Part shown: positions 1 through 8,389 of the stretch, one piece after another
Numbering within the stretch: position 1 is the stretch's first letter
Layout of the letters: each line of letters begins with the position of its first letter
DNA from: Williamsia faeni
GTDB taxonomy: Bacteria > Actinomycetota > Actinomycetes > Mycobacteriales > Mycobacteriaceae
Assembly (NCBI GenBank): GCA_003202005.1
Contig: QJJF01000015.1
Coordinates: 1 to 64,000 of the forward strand
Reading direction: 5' to 3'
DNA length: 64,000 bases
Notes under the pieces: model-generated
Databases searched by the model: none
The model's input: the letters and a program-made list of their open reading frames with translations, nothing else
Told to the model about the DNA's origin: nothing
Translations under genes and position numbers: made by a program

Positions 1-251
1 GGCACAGTGATACTGGATCTGCTGGTCACGGGTTGGGTCTGACTCTGTTTGGCACTGACGCTTACGGGTTGTCTTGCGAGCGATATGTCGACCCAGCTCG
101 TGGTCAGTAACCGCGCTGTGGGACAGAGCCGGACGGACTCGATGTGACTTGATAGGAGCCTGATTCCTACTCCAAAGTGACCCATCACTGTGGTGTCCAC
201 CAAGCATCGCCCGACCCTGCCACATGGCATTTCCCGTGTGAAAGGACGCCA
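1..251 (+). other. Noncoding 5' part of the IS110 element; possible bridge RNA region
   Basis: No convincing gene. IS110-type elements are known to encode a structured bridge RNA in the noncoding end next to the transposase. Here the segment contains small hairpins just before the gene: AGTGA at 176-180 pairs with TCACT at 185-189, and TGGTG at 191-195 pairs with CACCA at 198-202. The octamer ACGGGTTG occurs twice, at 28-35 and 64-71, each copy preceded by a GGCAC-containing stretch. Assignment to a bridge RNA is inference from element type and position. Confidence 0.35.
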
Positions 252-1331
252 ATGACCACGATGCCGCAGACACGATCCGATGTCACCACAGAGCCAACAA
301 TTTTTGTTGGAATCGACACCCACAAACACACCCACCACGCCGCCATCGTCGACCCTGCAGGCCGCGAACTGGCCGATGCCGAGTTCGCCGCCACCCCCTC
401 GGGTTATCAACAACTCCTGGCCTGGACGGCCAGCCACGGCACCGTCAGCACGTTCGGAGTCGAAGGAACCGGCACCTACGGCACCAGCCTGACCCGCGTC
501 CTGCACACCGCCGGCCACCGGGTCATCGACGTCGACCGACCCGACCGCAAAGCCCGCCGCGCTCACGGCAAAACCGATCCCCTCGACGCCTACGCTGCCG
601 CCCGCGCCGTCGCATCCGGTCGCGCCACCGCCGTGGCCAAAGACCGCAACACCGATGTCGAAGCACTCAGGTTGCTGCACATGGCTATTCGGCAAACCGT
701 CACCGCCCGGGCCACCGCCATCACCGAACTCAAAGCCAGCCTGGTCATCACCCCCGAACCACTGCGTAGCGACCTCGCCAACCTCACCGACACCGCCCTA
801 TTCCGGCGCTGCACCCACCTCCGACCCGATGCCACCAGCGACCCGGTACTACGAGCAGCGAAAACCGTGCTGCGGGCCACCACCCACCGCATCACCGCAC
901 TCACCACCCAAATCGCTGCCCTGCGCCGCGACCGCCGCACCCTGATCCACCAACTCGCCCCAACACTCCTGGAACAACCCGGCATCGGCGAAGACAGCGC
1001 CACTCAACTATTGATCACCTTCGGCGCCAACACCGACCGCATCAAAAGCGAAGCCGCATTCGCCCACCTGACCGGGACCGCACCCATCCCGGCATCCTCA
1101 GGGAAAACCAACCGGCACCGCCTCAACCGCGGCGGCGACCGCCAAGCCAACCGCAGCCTCTACATCATCGCCATCAACCGACTACGTTGCGACGAACGCA
1201 CCCGCACCTACGCCGCCCGACGCACCGCCGAAGGCAAAACCCGACGCGACATCATCCGCAGCCTCAAGCGCTACATCGCCCGCGAAACCTACCGACTCAT
1301 CACCACCCAAACCACCCCTTGCGCGTTATAG
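252..1331 (+). CDS. IS110 family transposase (DEDD recombinase)
   Basis: Catalyses excision and insertion of the element. The 359-residue product starts at the ATG preceded by AAAGGA with a 5-base gap; an upstream in-frame start at 177 has no ribosome site. The N-terminal RuvC-like DEDD domain shows the first acidic residue in FVGIDTHKHTHHAAIVD, a second in VEGTGTYG and the last two in the HGKTDPLDAYAAARAV stretch. The C-terminal Transposase_20 domain carries the helix-hairpin-helix LEQPGIGEDSATQLL and the ASSGKTNRHRLNRGGD segment that holds the family's catalytic serine. Length is somewhat short of the usual 330-450 range midpoint but both domains look complete, so it may be active. Confidence 0.92.
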   Translation: MTTMPQTRSDVTTEPTIFVGIDTHKHTHHAAIVDPAGRELADAEFAATPSGYQQLLAWTASHGTVSTFGVEGTGTYGTSLTRVLHTAGHRVIDVDRPDRKARRAHGKTDPLDAYAAARAVASGRATAVAKDRNTDVEALRLLHMAIRQTVTARATAITELKASLVITPEPLRSDLANLTDTALFRRCTHLRPDATSDPVLRAAKTVLRATTHRITALTTQIAALRRDRRTLIHQLAPTLLEQPGIGEDSATQLLITFGANTDRIKSEAAFAHLTGTAPIPASSGKTNRHRLNRGGDRQANRSLYIIAINRLRCDERTRTYAARRTAEGKTRRDIIRSLKRYIARETYRLITTQTTPCAL

Positions 1332-1339
1332 GAGCATCG

Positions 1340-1403
1340 CTCGGCGGTTCTATCGGCACGGTCGGCGGCTGGTTCGGCCCACTCGGCGGCTGGTTCGGCA
1401 CGC
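1340..1403. repeat. Three imperfect ~21-base tandem units after the IS110 transposase
   Basis: Units begin TCGGCGG at about 1340, 1362 and 1383. The second and third units are near-identical (TCGGCGGCTGGTTCGGC in both), and a fourth degenerate unit follows at 1404. In the plus frame they read as Gly/Trp/Phe-rich short repeats (GGWFGPLGGWFGTL), but no start, ribosome site or domain supports a gene. They lie in the 109-base gap between the transposase and dnaE2 stops. Confidence 0.55.
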
Positions 1404-1440
1404 TCGACGGCGGGTGGGTGGGCACGGTGGCGGCGGTGGG

Positions 1441-4400
1441 TCAGGCCCAATCGCGGGATCGGGTGGCAACCCGTAGGTCCATGCGCTGCATACGTTCTGC
1501 CACCACGGTGACCGCACCTTCGGCGTTCTGGACCCGGCCACGGATCAGCAACGCCGGCGACGATTGTGCGAGTTTGCGGTATTTGGCCCACAGACCCACC
1601 GAGCAGACCACGTTGACCATGCCGGTTTCGTCTTCGAGGTTCACGAAGGTGACGCCGGATGCAGTGGCCGGGCGTTGCCGGTGGGTCACCGCTCCCCCGA
1701 CCAGTACCCGGGAACCGTCGGGCACCGACAACAGGTCAACCGCCGCGACCACCCCCAGCTCTTTCAGCTGAGGCCGGATGAACTCGGTCGGATAGCTACC
1801 CGGGCTGACGCCGGTGGCCCACACATCCGAGGCGGCCATCTCCACATCGCTCATACCCGGCAGCGCGGGTGATCCGTTGACCTCGTGCAGAGCCAGCCGA
1901 TCCGACTTCTCCTGGGCAGCCGCGCCGGCATCCCACAGCGCCTGACGGCGACTGGTTCCAAAACACTCCAGCGCCCCTGCCGTGGCCAGCGACTCCAACT
2001 GCCTGGTGCTCACCTCACAGCGACGGGACAGATCCGCAGCTCCTTTGAACGGTCCTCCGGCCTCCCGCTGGGCCACGATCTGCTCTGCCAGGTCGATGCC
2101 GATGTTGCGTACCGCCCCCAGCCCGAGCCGGACATCGAGTCCTTTGTTCTCCAGATCCGCATAGGGCTGCGAAACATTGATATCCGGCTTGTGTACCGCG
2201 ACCCCATGCCTGCGGGCATCGGCAACCAGTGACTGCGGCGAGTAGAAACCCATCGGCTGGGCTTTGAGCAGCGCAGCACAGAAGGCGGCCGGGTGATGCA
2301 GCTTGAGCCACGACGAATAAAAGACCAGGGAGGCAAAACTCTGCGAATGACTCTCGGGGAAACCGAAATTGGCAAAGGCAGCCATCTTCTCGAAGATACG
2401 ATCGGCCATCTCCCCGGTGATGCCGTGCAGGTCTTTCATGCCCTGATAGAACCGGCCGCGCAGTCGGTCCATCTTCTCCGGTGACCGCTTGGATCCCATC
2501 GCCCGACGCAACTGGTCTGCCTCTGCGGCACTGAAACCGGCGACATCGGTCGCCAGTTGCATGAGTTGCTCCTGGAACAGCGGAACCCCGAGCGTCCGTT
2601 CGAGTGCCGCCTCCATCGACGGATGTTCGCAGGTCGGCGCTTCCAGCTTGTTACGACGACGAATGTAGGGATGCACCGAGCCACCCTGGATCGGCCCCGG
2701 CCGGATCAACGCGACCTCCACCACCAGGTCGTAGAACTTGCGGGGTTTGAGCCGGGGCAGTGTTGCCATCTGCGCCCGCGACTCCACCTGGAACACACCG
2801 ACGGTGTCGGCGCGACAGAGCATGTCGTACACCGCCTGTTCGGTGAGGTCGATCTTTGCCAGGTCGACGTGGATGTCCCTGTGCTCGGCCAGGAAGTCGA
2901 TGGCGTAGTGGATGGCCGAGAGCATACCCAGACCCAGCAGATCGAACTTCACCAAACCGATTGCGGCGCAATCATCTTTGTCCCACTGCAGCACACTGCG
3001 ACCCGGCATCCGCGCCCATTCGGTGGGACACACATCGGCGATCGGCCGGTCACAGATGACCATGCCACCGGAATGGATACCGAGGTGCCGCGGCATGCCA
3101 TTGATCTGCCCGGCCAGATCGAGCACGTCGTCGGGGATGTCGGTCTCGGTGGATTGCGCGGCGCCATACCGATGCACCTGTTTGCTCCAGGCATCCTGCT
3201 GACCCACCGAATATCCGAGGGCGCGGGCCATGTCGCGCACCGACGACTTACCGCGATAGGTGATCACGTTGGCGACCTGCGCCGCGTTCTGCCGGCCGTA
3301 GCGCCGGTAGACGTACTGGATGGCCTCCTCGCGCCGATCCGATTCGATGTCGACATCGATGTCCGGTGGGCCGTCCCGGGCCGGGGACAGAAACCGCTCG
3401 AACAGCAACCCGTTGCCCACCGCGTCCACGGCGGTGATCCCGAGCGCGTAACACACTGCGGAGTTGGCGGCACTTCCCCGCCCCTGGCACAGGATGTCAT
3501 TGGCACGACAGAACGAGACGATGTCGTGTACCACCAGGAAATAACCCGGAAATCCCAGTGAGTCAATCACATTCAGTTCATGTTCGATCTGCTGATACGC
3601 CTTGGGATGACTCTTCGGTGTGCCATACCGCTCCACGGCCCCCCGGGCCGTGAGCTCACGGAGCCACGAACTCTCGGTATGGCCCTGCGGCACGTCGAAG
3701 GGCGGCAATTGCGGTGCGATCAGATGCAGACCGAATGCCAGATCCTTGGCCAGCATGACGGCGTTGTCGATGGATTCGGGATGCGCTGCGAGCAACCGGG
3801 CCATCTCATCCCCGCTACGCAGATGCGCGCCGCCGAGTGGACCGAGCCAGCCGTCCATCTCATCGAGACTGCGCCGCGCCCGCACCGCGGCCATCGCCAT
3901 CGCCAGACGTCGGCGATGTGGCGCCGAAAAATGCGCACCCGTCGTCGCCACCGTCTGAACCCGATTGCGGTGGGCGATCTGCGCCAGCATCGCATTCCGC
4001 TCGTCGTCTTCGGCAACGCCTTGAGCGGTCAACTCCATCACCACATTGCCGTGGCCGAACTTGTCCAGCAGATCACGCAGCGCCTTCTCGGCCGCCGACG
4101 GACCACCCGTGTCCAGCGCTCGACGCACATCGCCTTTGCGGCAACCGGTCAGGATCAGCCAATGTCCTTGCGCCGCTTGTGCCAACGTGTCGATGTCAAA
4201 ACGCAACAGCCCCTTCTCCCCGGCCGCCATGTGGCCGTCGGCCAGCTGTCTCGACAATCGCCGGTACCCTTCCTGCCCTCGCGCCAGGACAAGCAGATGA
4301 GAGCCGGCCGGGTCGGCGACCCCGGTCCGGGATGAGTCGTGTTCCAGCGACAATTCGGATCCGAAGATGGTGGGCAGTTCCCATTCCAGAGCAGCCTCGG

Positions 4401-4728
4401 CAAACCGCACCACCCCGTAGAAGCCGTTGTGATCGGTGATCGCCAGCGCCTCGAGACCCAGCCGGTAGGCCTCTTCGGCCATCTCCTCGGGACTGCTGGC
4501 ACCGTCAAGAAAACTGTACGAGGAATGGGCATGCAATTCGGCGTATCGGGTGTCGGAAACACCTCTGCGAAGAGGCCCGGCCTCATACGGTTCGCGCTTG
4601 CGCGACCATGCCGGACTGTCACTGCCGTCACCGGCAAAGGTCTCACCGGACCGGCCACCGTTTGACGGTCGACCGGACAGTACGCGCTCCATCTCCGACC
4701 AGGTCGGAGGGCCATTGTTCCAGCCCAT
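1441..4728 (-). CDS. dnaE2: Error-prone DNA polymerase III alpha subunit DnaE2
   Basis: The catalytic polymerase of the ImuA'-ImuB-DnaE2 mutasome, which carries out damage-induced mutagenic synthesis in actinobacteria. The 1095-residue product starts at ATG 4728 with MGWNNGPPTWSEMERVL, the usual DnaE2 N-terminus. It then has the PHP domain (YAELHAHSSYSFLDGASSPEEMAEEA), the family-C palm region (FLSPARDGPPDIDVDIESDRREE, with catalytic aspartates), the helix-hairpin-helix region and a C-terminal OB-fold (SRVLVGGAVTHRQRP). The end (MQRMDLRVATRSRDWA) looks complete, so the nearby IS has not truncated it. A LexA-type box lies 12 bases before the start codon, and the partners imuA'-imuB lie 6.7 kb away on the same strand behind their own box. 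Confidence 0.96.
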   Translation of the reverse strand: MGWNNGPPTWSEMERVLSGRPSNGGRSGETFAGDGSDSPAWSRKREPYEAGPLRRGVSDTRYAELHAHSSYSFLDGASSPEEMAEEAYRLGLEALAITDHNGFYGVVRFAEAALEWELPTIFGSELSLEHDSSRTGVADPAGSHLLVLARGQEGYRRLSRQLADGHMAAGEKGLLRFDIDTLAQAAQGHWLILTGCRKGDVRRALDTGGPSAAEKALRDLLDKFGHGNVVMELTAQGVAEDDERNAMLAQIAHRNRVQTVATTGAHFSAPHRRRLAMAMAAVRARRSLDEMDGWLGPLGGAHLRSGDEMARLLAAHPESIDNAVMLAKDLAFGLHLIAPQLPPFDVPQGHTESSWLRELTARGAVERYGTPKSHPKAYQQIEHELNVIDSLGFPGYFLVVHDIVSFCRANDILCQGRGSAANSAVCYALGITAVDAVGNGLLFERFLSPARDGPPDIDVDIESDRREEAIQYVYRRYGRQNAAQVANVITYRGKSSVRDMARALGYSVGQQDAWSKQVHRYGAAQSTETDIPDDVLDLAGQINGMPRHLGIHSGGMVICDRPIADVCPTEWARMPGRSVLQWDKDDCAAIGLVKFDLLGLGMLSAIHYAIDFLAEHRDIHVDLAKIDLTEQAVYDMLCRADTVGVFQVESRAQMATLPRLKPRKFYDLVVEVALIRPGPIQGGSVHPYIRRRNKLEAPTCEHPSMEAALERTLGVPLFQEQLMQLATDVAGFSAAEADQLRRAMGSKRSPEKMDRLRGRFYQGMKDLHGITGEMADRIFEKMAAFANFGFPESHSQSFASLVFYSSWLKLHHPAAFCAALLKAQPMGFYSPQSLVADARRHGVAVHKPDINVSQPYADLENKGLDVRLGLGAVRNIGIDLAEQIVAQREAGGPFKGAADLSRRCEVSTRQLESLATAGALECFGTSRRQALWDAGAAAQEKSDRLALHEVNGSPALPGMSDVEMAASDVWATGVSPGSYPTEFIRPQLKELGVVAAVDLLSVPDGSRVLVGGAVTHRQRPATASGVTFVNLEDETGMVNVVCSVGLWAKYRKLAQSSPALLIRGRVQNAEGAVTVVAERMQRMDLRVATRSRDWA

Positions 4729-4739
4729 AGTGCATGGTA

Positions 4740-4755
4740 TCGAACACAGTTTCGA
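4740..4755 (-). promoter_or_regulatory. LexA (SOS) box before dnaE2
   Basis: TCGAACACAGTTTCGA matches the actinobacterial LexA consensus TCGAAC-N4-GTTCGA at 11 of 12 fixed positions. It lies 12 bases before the dnaE2 start, which fits repression by LexA and DNA-damage induction. The site is also 68 bases upstream of the divergent gene at 4824, which it might also affect. Confidence 0.88.
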
Positions 4756-4823
4756 ATGACAAGCGACCTGTTGCCCTCGTCGGCATCCATGCCACCGCAC
4801 CGACTCTGGCATTGTTGCCTCAC

Positions 4824-5936
4824 ATGACGGAACCCAACACCGGGCAACCCGGTCGTGGCCGGCGGATCCTGGCTGCCACCTCGGCGCTCGACACCCCATT
4901 CCTGGCTGTCGACGAACAGGTTCTCGACGCGAACATCGCTCGCATGTCCGCCTTCGCCGCCACGTCCGGACTCCGGTTGCGTCCACACGCCAAGACACAC
5001 AAGTCCCTCATCCTGGGGCAACGCCAACTGGATGGCGGCGCAACGGGACTGACCGTGGCCACCATCGCGGAAGCGGAAGCCTTTGCCGCCGGCGGATTCT
5101 CAGATCTGTTCATCGCCTATCCCCTGTGGATGACCGAGAACAAGGCGGCGCGATTGCGTGCGGTGATGGCGCGGACGCATGTCCTGCTCGCGATCGATTC
5201 GGTGGCCGGTGCCGAGCAACTCGCCTCCCTTCTTCCCGGGGCCCCGGTCCTGGTCGAGGTCGATTCGGGGCACCACCGCACCGGCGTCGCCCCGGAACTG
5301 GCGGGCGATCTGGGAGCCGCGGCGGGCGCCGCCGGACTGGAGGTGCTCGGCGTCTTCACCTTTCCCGGGCACAGCTATCGCCCGGGCGGCCCATCCGACG
5401 CCGCCGGACAGGAATCGCACGCCCTCGCCGTCGCCGCCGAATCCCTGCGCAGCCACCAGATCACCCCGGTGATCTGCAGCGGCGGCTCCACACCGTCGGC
5501 CGGCAACACCGACTCCACCGTCCTCACCGAGATCCGGCCGGGTGTCTATGTGTTCAACGACGCGGGGCAGGTCGAACTCGGGGTCGCTACCATGGCCGAT
5601 GTGGCATTGACGGCAATCGGCACCGTGGTGCACAGCAACGGGGCAAAAGCCGTTGTCGACGTCGGGAGCAAGGTACTCGGCGCGGACCAGCCGGCCTGGA
5701 TCAGCGGTGGTGGCCGGCTTCCCGACGAACCCGAGGCGCGCATCACCGCACTCTCCGAACATCATGCGACCATCGACTTCTCGAACGCATCGCGCCATCC
5801 GGTGGCCGGTGAACGGGTCCGGATCGCCCCCAATCATGTGTGCACGGCAGTCAATCTCGCCGATGCCCTCGTTGTGGTCGGTGCCGATGACGTCCTCACG
5901 CACTGGCCCGTCACCGCCCGCGGAGCCAACACATGA
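4824..5936 (+). CDS. D-threonine aldolase / D-serine dehydratase-like PLP enzyme
   Basis: A fold-type III (alanine racemase N-terminal) PLP enzyme of 370 residues. The family acts on D-hydroxy amino acids such as D-threonine or D-serine; the true substrate here is unknown. Lys57 in LRPHAKTHKS is the expected PLP lysine. The C-terminal D-serine-dehydratase-like domain ends with the metal-ligand motif PNHVCTAVN (His and Cys). Start is the ATG at 4824; an in-frame ATG at 4734 would cross the SOS box and lacks a ribosome site. The stop overlaps the start of the serpin gene (ATGA), so the two are translationally coupled, although no functional link between them is known to me. Confidence 0.85.
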   Translation: MTEPNTGQPGRGRRILAATSALDTPFLAVDEQVLDANIARMSAFAATSGLRLRPHAKTHKSLILGQRQLDGGATGLTVATIAEAEAFAAGGFSDLFIAYPLWMTENKAARLRAVMARTHVLLAIDSVAGAEQLASLLPGAPVLVEVDSGHHRTGVAPELAGDLGAAAGAAGLEVLGVFTFPGHSYRPGGPSDAAGQESHALAVAAESLRSHQITPVICSGGSTPSAGNTDSTVLTEIRPGVYVFNDAGQVELGVATMADVALTAIGTVVHSNGAKAVVDVGSKVLGADQPAWISGGGRLPDEPEARITALSEHHATIDFSNASRHPVAGERVRIAPNHVCTAVNLADALVVVGADDVLTHWPVTARGANT

Positions 5937-7204
5937 AGAACCTCGGAGCCGCGGCCCTGGCCGTCCTGATGCTGGGCATGTCCGCGTGCGCATCGGACGA
6001 ACCAGCAGACCTGACAGTGGAATTGGCCACCGCCTCCGACGTCGAGTTCGAGGAGATCGGCATCGATGAGGTCCGCGATGCGGCCACCGCACTGGTCAGA
6101 TACACCAGCGACCTGGGGATCGACATGATCCGCAGTGCGAAGCCCGCCGCCAATCAGGTGGTGTCCCCCTGGGGAGCGATGCTCACGCTGCAGATGCTGC
6201 GGGCCGGCGCCGGCGGCAACACCGCGGCCGAACTCGATTCCGTCCTGGGCGTCGCCGATACCGACGCCGTGGCAGCGCTGATCGGTCAACTCGATCAGGT
6301 CTCGGGCGATCCCGGTGGTGTGGACCCGAAGAACCCACCGTCGCCGCCGGTCTTTCACCAGGCATCAGGGATCTTCATCGACGACTCCCTCACGGTCGGC
6401 GACAACTACCTCGAGGTACTCGCACGCAGCTTCGGTACCGGCATCTACCCGGTCGACTTCTCGGTGCCCGAGACCGAATCAGCTCTCAACAAATGGATTT
6501 CGGTGAACACCGGCGGAGAGATCTCGCAGACGCCGACCGAGTACAGCACCGACACCGTGATCAGTGTGCTCTCCACCGTCTTCCTCGCCGCTGCCTGGCA
6601 GCAGCCTTTTTTGCCCGAGTCCACCTCCCCCGCAGAATTCACCACCGGCGACGGCTCGGTGGCGGAGGTCGACACCATGCACAAGACCTTGGATGTACCG
6701 CTGCGGCGTGGCGCCGGCTGGACCGCGGTACAACTTCCGTACTCGCAGAGCCTGGCGATGCAGATCCTGCTGCCCGACAACGGATCTGGCCCTGACGCCT
6801 TGCTGAACGGAACGGCACTGGCCGATGCGAACAGTGCGCTGCGGGCCGGTCCCGAGTCGTCGGTCGAGGTGAGTCTGCCCCGCTGGGACATCACCGGTCA
6901 GGTTGATCTCAAGACCACCCTCGAAGGCCGTGGCGTCCACGACCTGTTCACCGATGCCGCCGATCTCACCGCGATCAGCGATCAGTTGGTGGTAACTGCT
7001 GTCGCCCAGAACAGTTCGATCACAGTCGGCGAGAAAGGCACGGTCGCCGCCTCTGCCACGCAAGTCGACATCGGCGTGACCGCGCTCCCGCCCGAACCGG
7101 TTGACACCTTCATCGCCGACCGGCCGTTCGTGTTTCAGATCGTGGACACCGCAACCGGCCTGCCGTTGTTCCTGGGAATCGTCGCACGACCCGACAACAG
7201 CTAG
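5933..7204 (+). CDS. Serpin-family lipoprotein (serine protease inhibitor)
   Basis: Serpins trap serine or cysteine proteases by insertion of a cleaved reactive loop; bacterial members are uncommon. The 423-residue product begins with a lipoprotein signal peptide ending LGMSAC, so it should be anchored on the outer face of the membrane. The serpin core includes NQVVSPWGAMLTLQMLRAGA (helix B region) and INKW-like ALNKWISVNTGGEI. The hinge GEKGTVAASATQ, with small residues as needed for loop insertion, is followed by the reactive loop before the signature DRPFVFQIVDTATGLPLFLG. Length fits the family (about 370-420). It overlaps the preceding PLP enzyme gene by 4 bases. Target protease and P1 residue cannot be fixed from sequence. 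Confidence 0.88.
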   Translation: MKNLGAAALAVLMLGMSACASDEPADLTVELATASDVEFEEIGIDEVRDAATALVRYTSDLGIDMIRSAKPAANQVVSPWGAMLTLQMLRAGAGGNTAAELDSVLGVADTDAVAALIGQLDQVSGDPGGVDPKNPPSPPVFHQASGIFIDDSLTVGDNYLEVLARSFGTGIYPVDFSVPETESALNKWISVNTGGEISQTPTEYSTDTVISVLSTVFLAAAWQQPFLPESTSPAEFTTGDGSVAEVDTMHKTLDVPLRRGAGWTAVQLPYSQSLAMQILLPDNGSGPDALLNGTALADANSALRAGPESSVEVSLPRWDITGQVDLKTTLEGRGVHDLFTDAADLTAISDQLVVTAVAQNSSITVGEKGTVAASATQVDIGVTALPPEPVDTFIADRPFVFQIVDTATGLPLFLGIVARPDNS

Positions 7205-7256
7205 CAGTCACACCCGCTTCTGCGACTCGCTTCGTCTCGCGACTTTCTACTTTTAT

Positions 7257-7275
7257 GAATGTTAGGCTACCCAAA
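7257..7275 (+). promoter_or_regulatory. IdeR/DtxR-type iron box before the siderophore importer
   Basis: GAATGTTAGGCTACCCAAA matches 14 of 19 positions of the IdeR consensus TTAGGTTAGGCTAACCTAA, with the central GTTAGGCTA intact. It lies 62 bases before the first permease gene, close to a TATGAAT -10-like sequence at 7254-7260, where a bound regulator would block transcription in iron-rich conditions. Inference from motif and gene content. Confidence 0.75.
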
Positions 7276-7336
7276 CGCCGGGGGCCCTTCCCGGAGTCGA
7301 GCATCGTGAACACGCGTGAAAGTCGAGGTCGCCGAC

Positions 7337-8389
7337 ATGGTTCAGACGTTGGCACCTCCGACCACCACAAAGCCCCACGAGGGGTTGATCCAGAACGGCA
7401 AGCGCGTTCTCGCACTCGTGGTCATGGCCGGGTTACTCGTCGTGGTGATGTTCCTGAGCGTGTTCATCGGTAGCGGCGACATTCCGGTTTCAGATGTGTG
7501 GCAGGCGATCCTGCACGGCAGGGACGGCAGCACCAATGCCGAGATCATTCTTTCGAATCGAATCCCCCGAACACTGCTCGGCGTCATCGTGGGCGCCGCG
7601 CTCGGTGTCGCCGGAGCGCTCATCCAGGCGCTGACCAGAAATCCGCTGGCCGACCCCGGCATCCTCGGTGTCAACGCGGGTGCCTACTTCGTGATGGTCG
7701 TGGGTTTCGCGGTGTTCGGCGCCACGTCCATCTCGGGCAACGTCTTGTTCGCCATGCTCGGCGCCTTCGCGGCCTCGATCCTGGTCTACTTCGTCGGTTC
7801 CCGAGGACGCGGTGGGGCCAGCCCGGCCAAACTCGTCCTGACCGGTGTCGCGGTGAGTTGCGTATTCCAAGGCGTCGCCTTCGGCATCACCATGGTCGAC
7901 CCCAAGGCCTTTGACAACATCCGCAACTGGCAGGTCGGCTCACTACAGAAGGATCAGACCGACTCGATTCTCGACACGATCTGGCCGTACATCCTGGTCG
8001 GACTGGTGATCGCGCTCCTGCTGACCGCCTACCTCAATGCCATCGCCCTCGGTGATGACCGGGCACGGGCACTCGGAGTTCCGGTGACCTCCGTGCGGGG
8101 AGCCGGCTTCGTGTCCATGACGCTGTTGTGCGGCGCCGGTACCGCTGCGGTCGGTCCGATCACCTTTCTGGGACTGATGGTTCCCCACGCCGTTCGCACG
8201 GTGGTCGGTCCCGACCAGAAGTGGATCATCCCGGCCAGCATGCTCTTCGCGCCAGTACTCTTCCTCGGCGCGGACGTCATCGGCCGGGTCATCGCCCCGA
8301 CCGAGGTACCGGTCGGGATGGTCGTGGCGTTCATCGGTGCACCGGTCCTGATCTACCTCGCCCGCCACAGCAAGTTCAACGAGCTATGA
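7337..8389 (+). CDS. Iron-siderophore ABC transporter permease, FecCD family (first)
   Basis: Integral membrane permease of a siderophore or heme importer. The 350-residue protein has the family pattern of about ten hydrophobic segments and the typical stretches PRTLLGVIVGAALGVAGAL, NPLADPGILGVNAGA and PITFLGLMVPHAVRTVVG; the last contains the region that contacts the ATPase. Start chosen at ATG 7337 (GAGG eight bases upstream) rather than GTG 7316. It overlaps the next permease by ATGA, forming an operon of two permeases, ATPase and binding protein behind the iron box. Confidence 0.93.
   Translation: MVQTLAPPTTTKPHEGLIQNGKRVLALVVMAGLLVVVMFLSVFIGSGDIPVSDVWQAILHGRDGSTNAEIILSNRIPRTLLGVIVGAALGVAGALIQALTRNPLADPGILGVNAGAYFVMVVGFAVFGATSISGNVLFAMLGAFAASILVYFVGSRGRGGASPAKLVLTGVAVSCVFQGVAFGITMVDPKAFDNIRNWQVGSLQKDQTDSILDTIWPYILVGLVIALLLTAYLNAIALGDDRARALGVPVTSVRGAGFVSMTLLCGAGTAAVGPITFLGLMVPHAVRTVVGPDQKWIIPASMLFAPVLFLGADVIGRVIAPTEVPVGMVVAFIGAPVLIYLARHSKFNEL

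Larger units (their letters stand above)
1..1340 (+). mobile_element. IS110-family insertion sequence (ends not fixed)
   Basis: One transposase gene of the IS110 family preceded by about 250 bases without a gene fits the layout of IS110 elements, which usually lack terminal inverted repeats and target duplications. I see no inverted repeats at either side, so the ends are not defined: the left end may lie at or before base 1, and the right end probably lies shortly after the transposase stop at 1331. The element sits about 100 bases past the 3' end of dnaE2 and does not interrupt it. Confidence 0.6.

Noticed and set aside
1441-1500. Possible truncation of dnaE2 by the nearby IS110 element
   Set aside because: The C-terminal OB domain and the final residues match what is expected for a full-length DnaE2, and the stop is separate from the IS.
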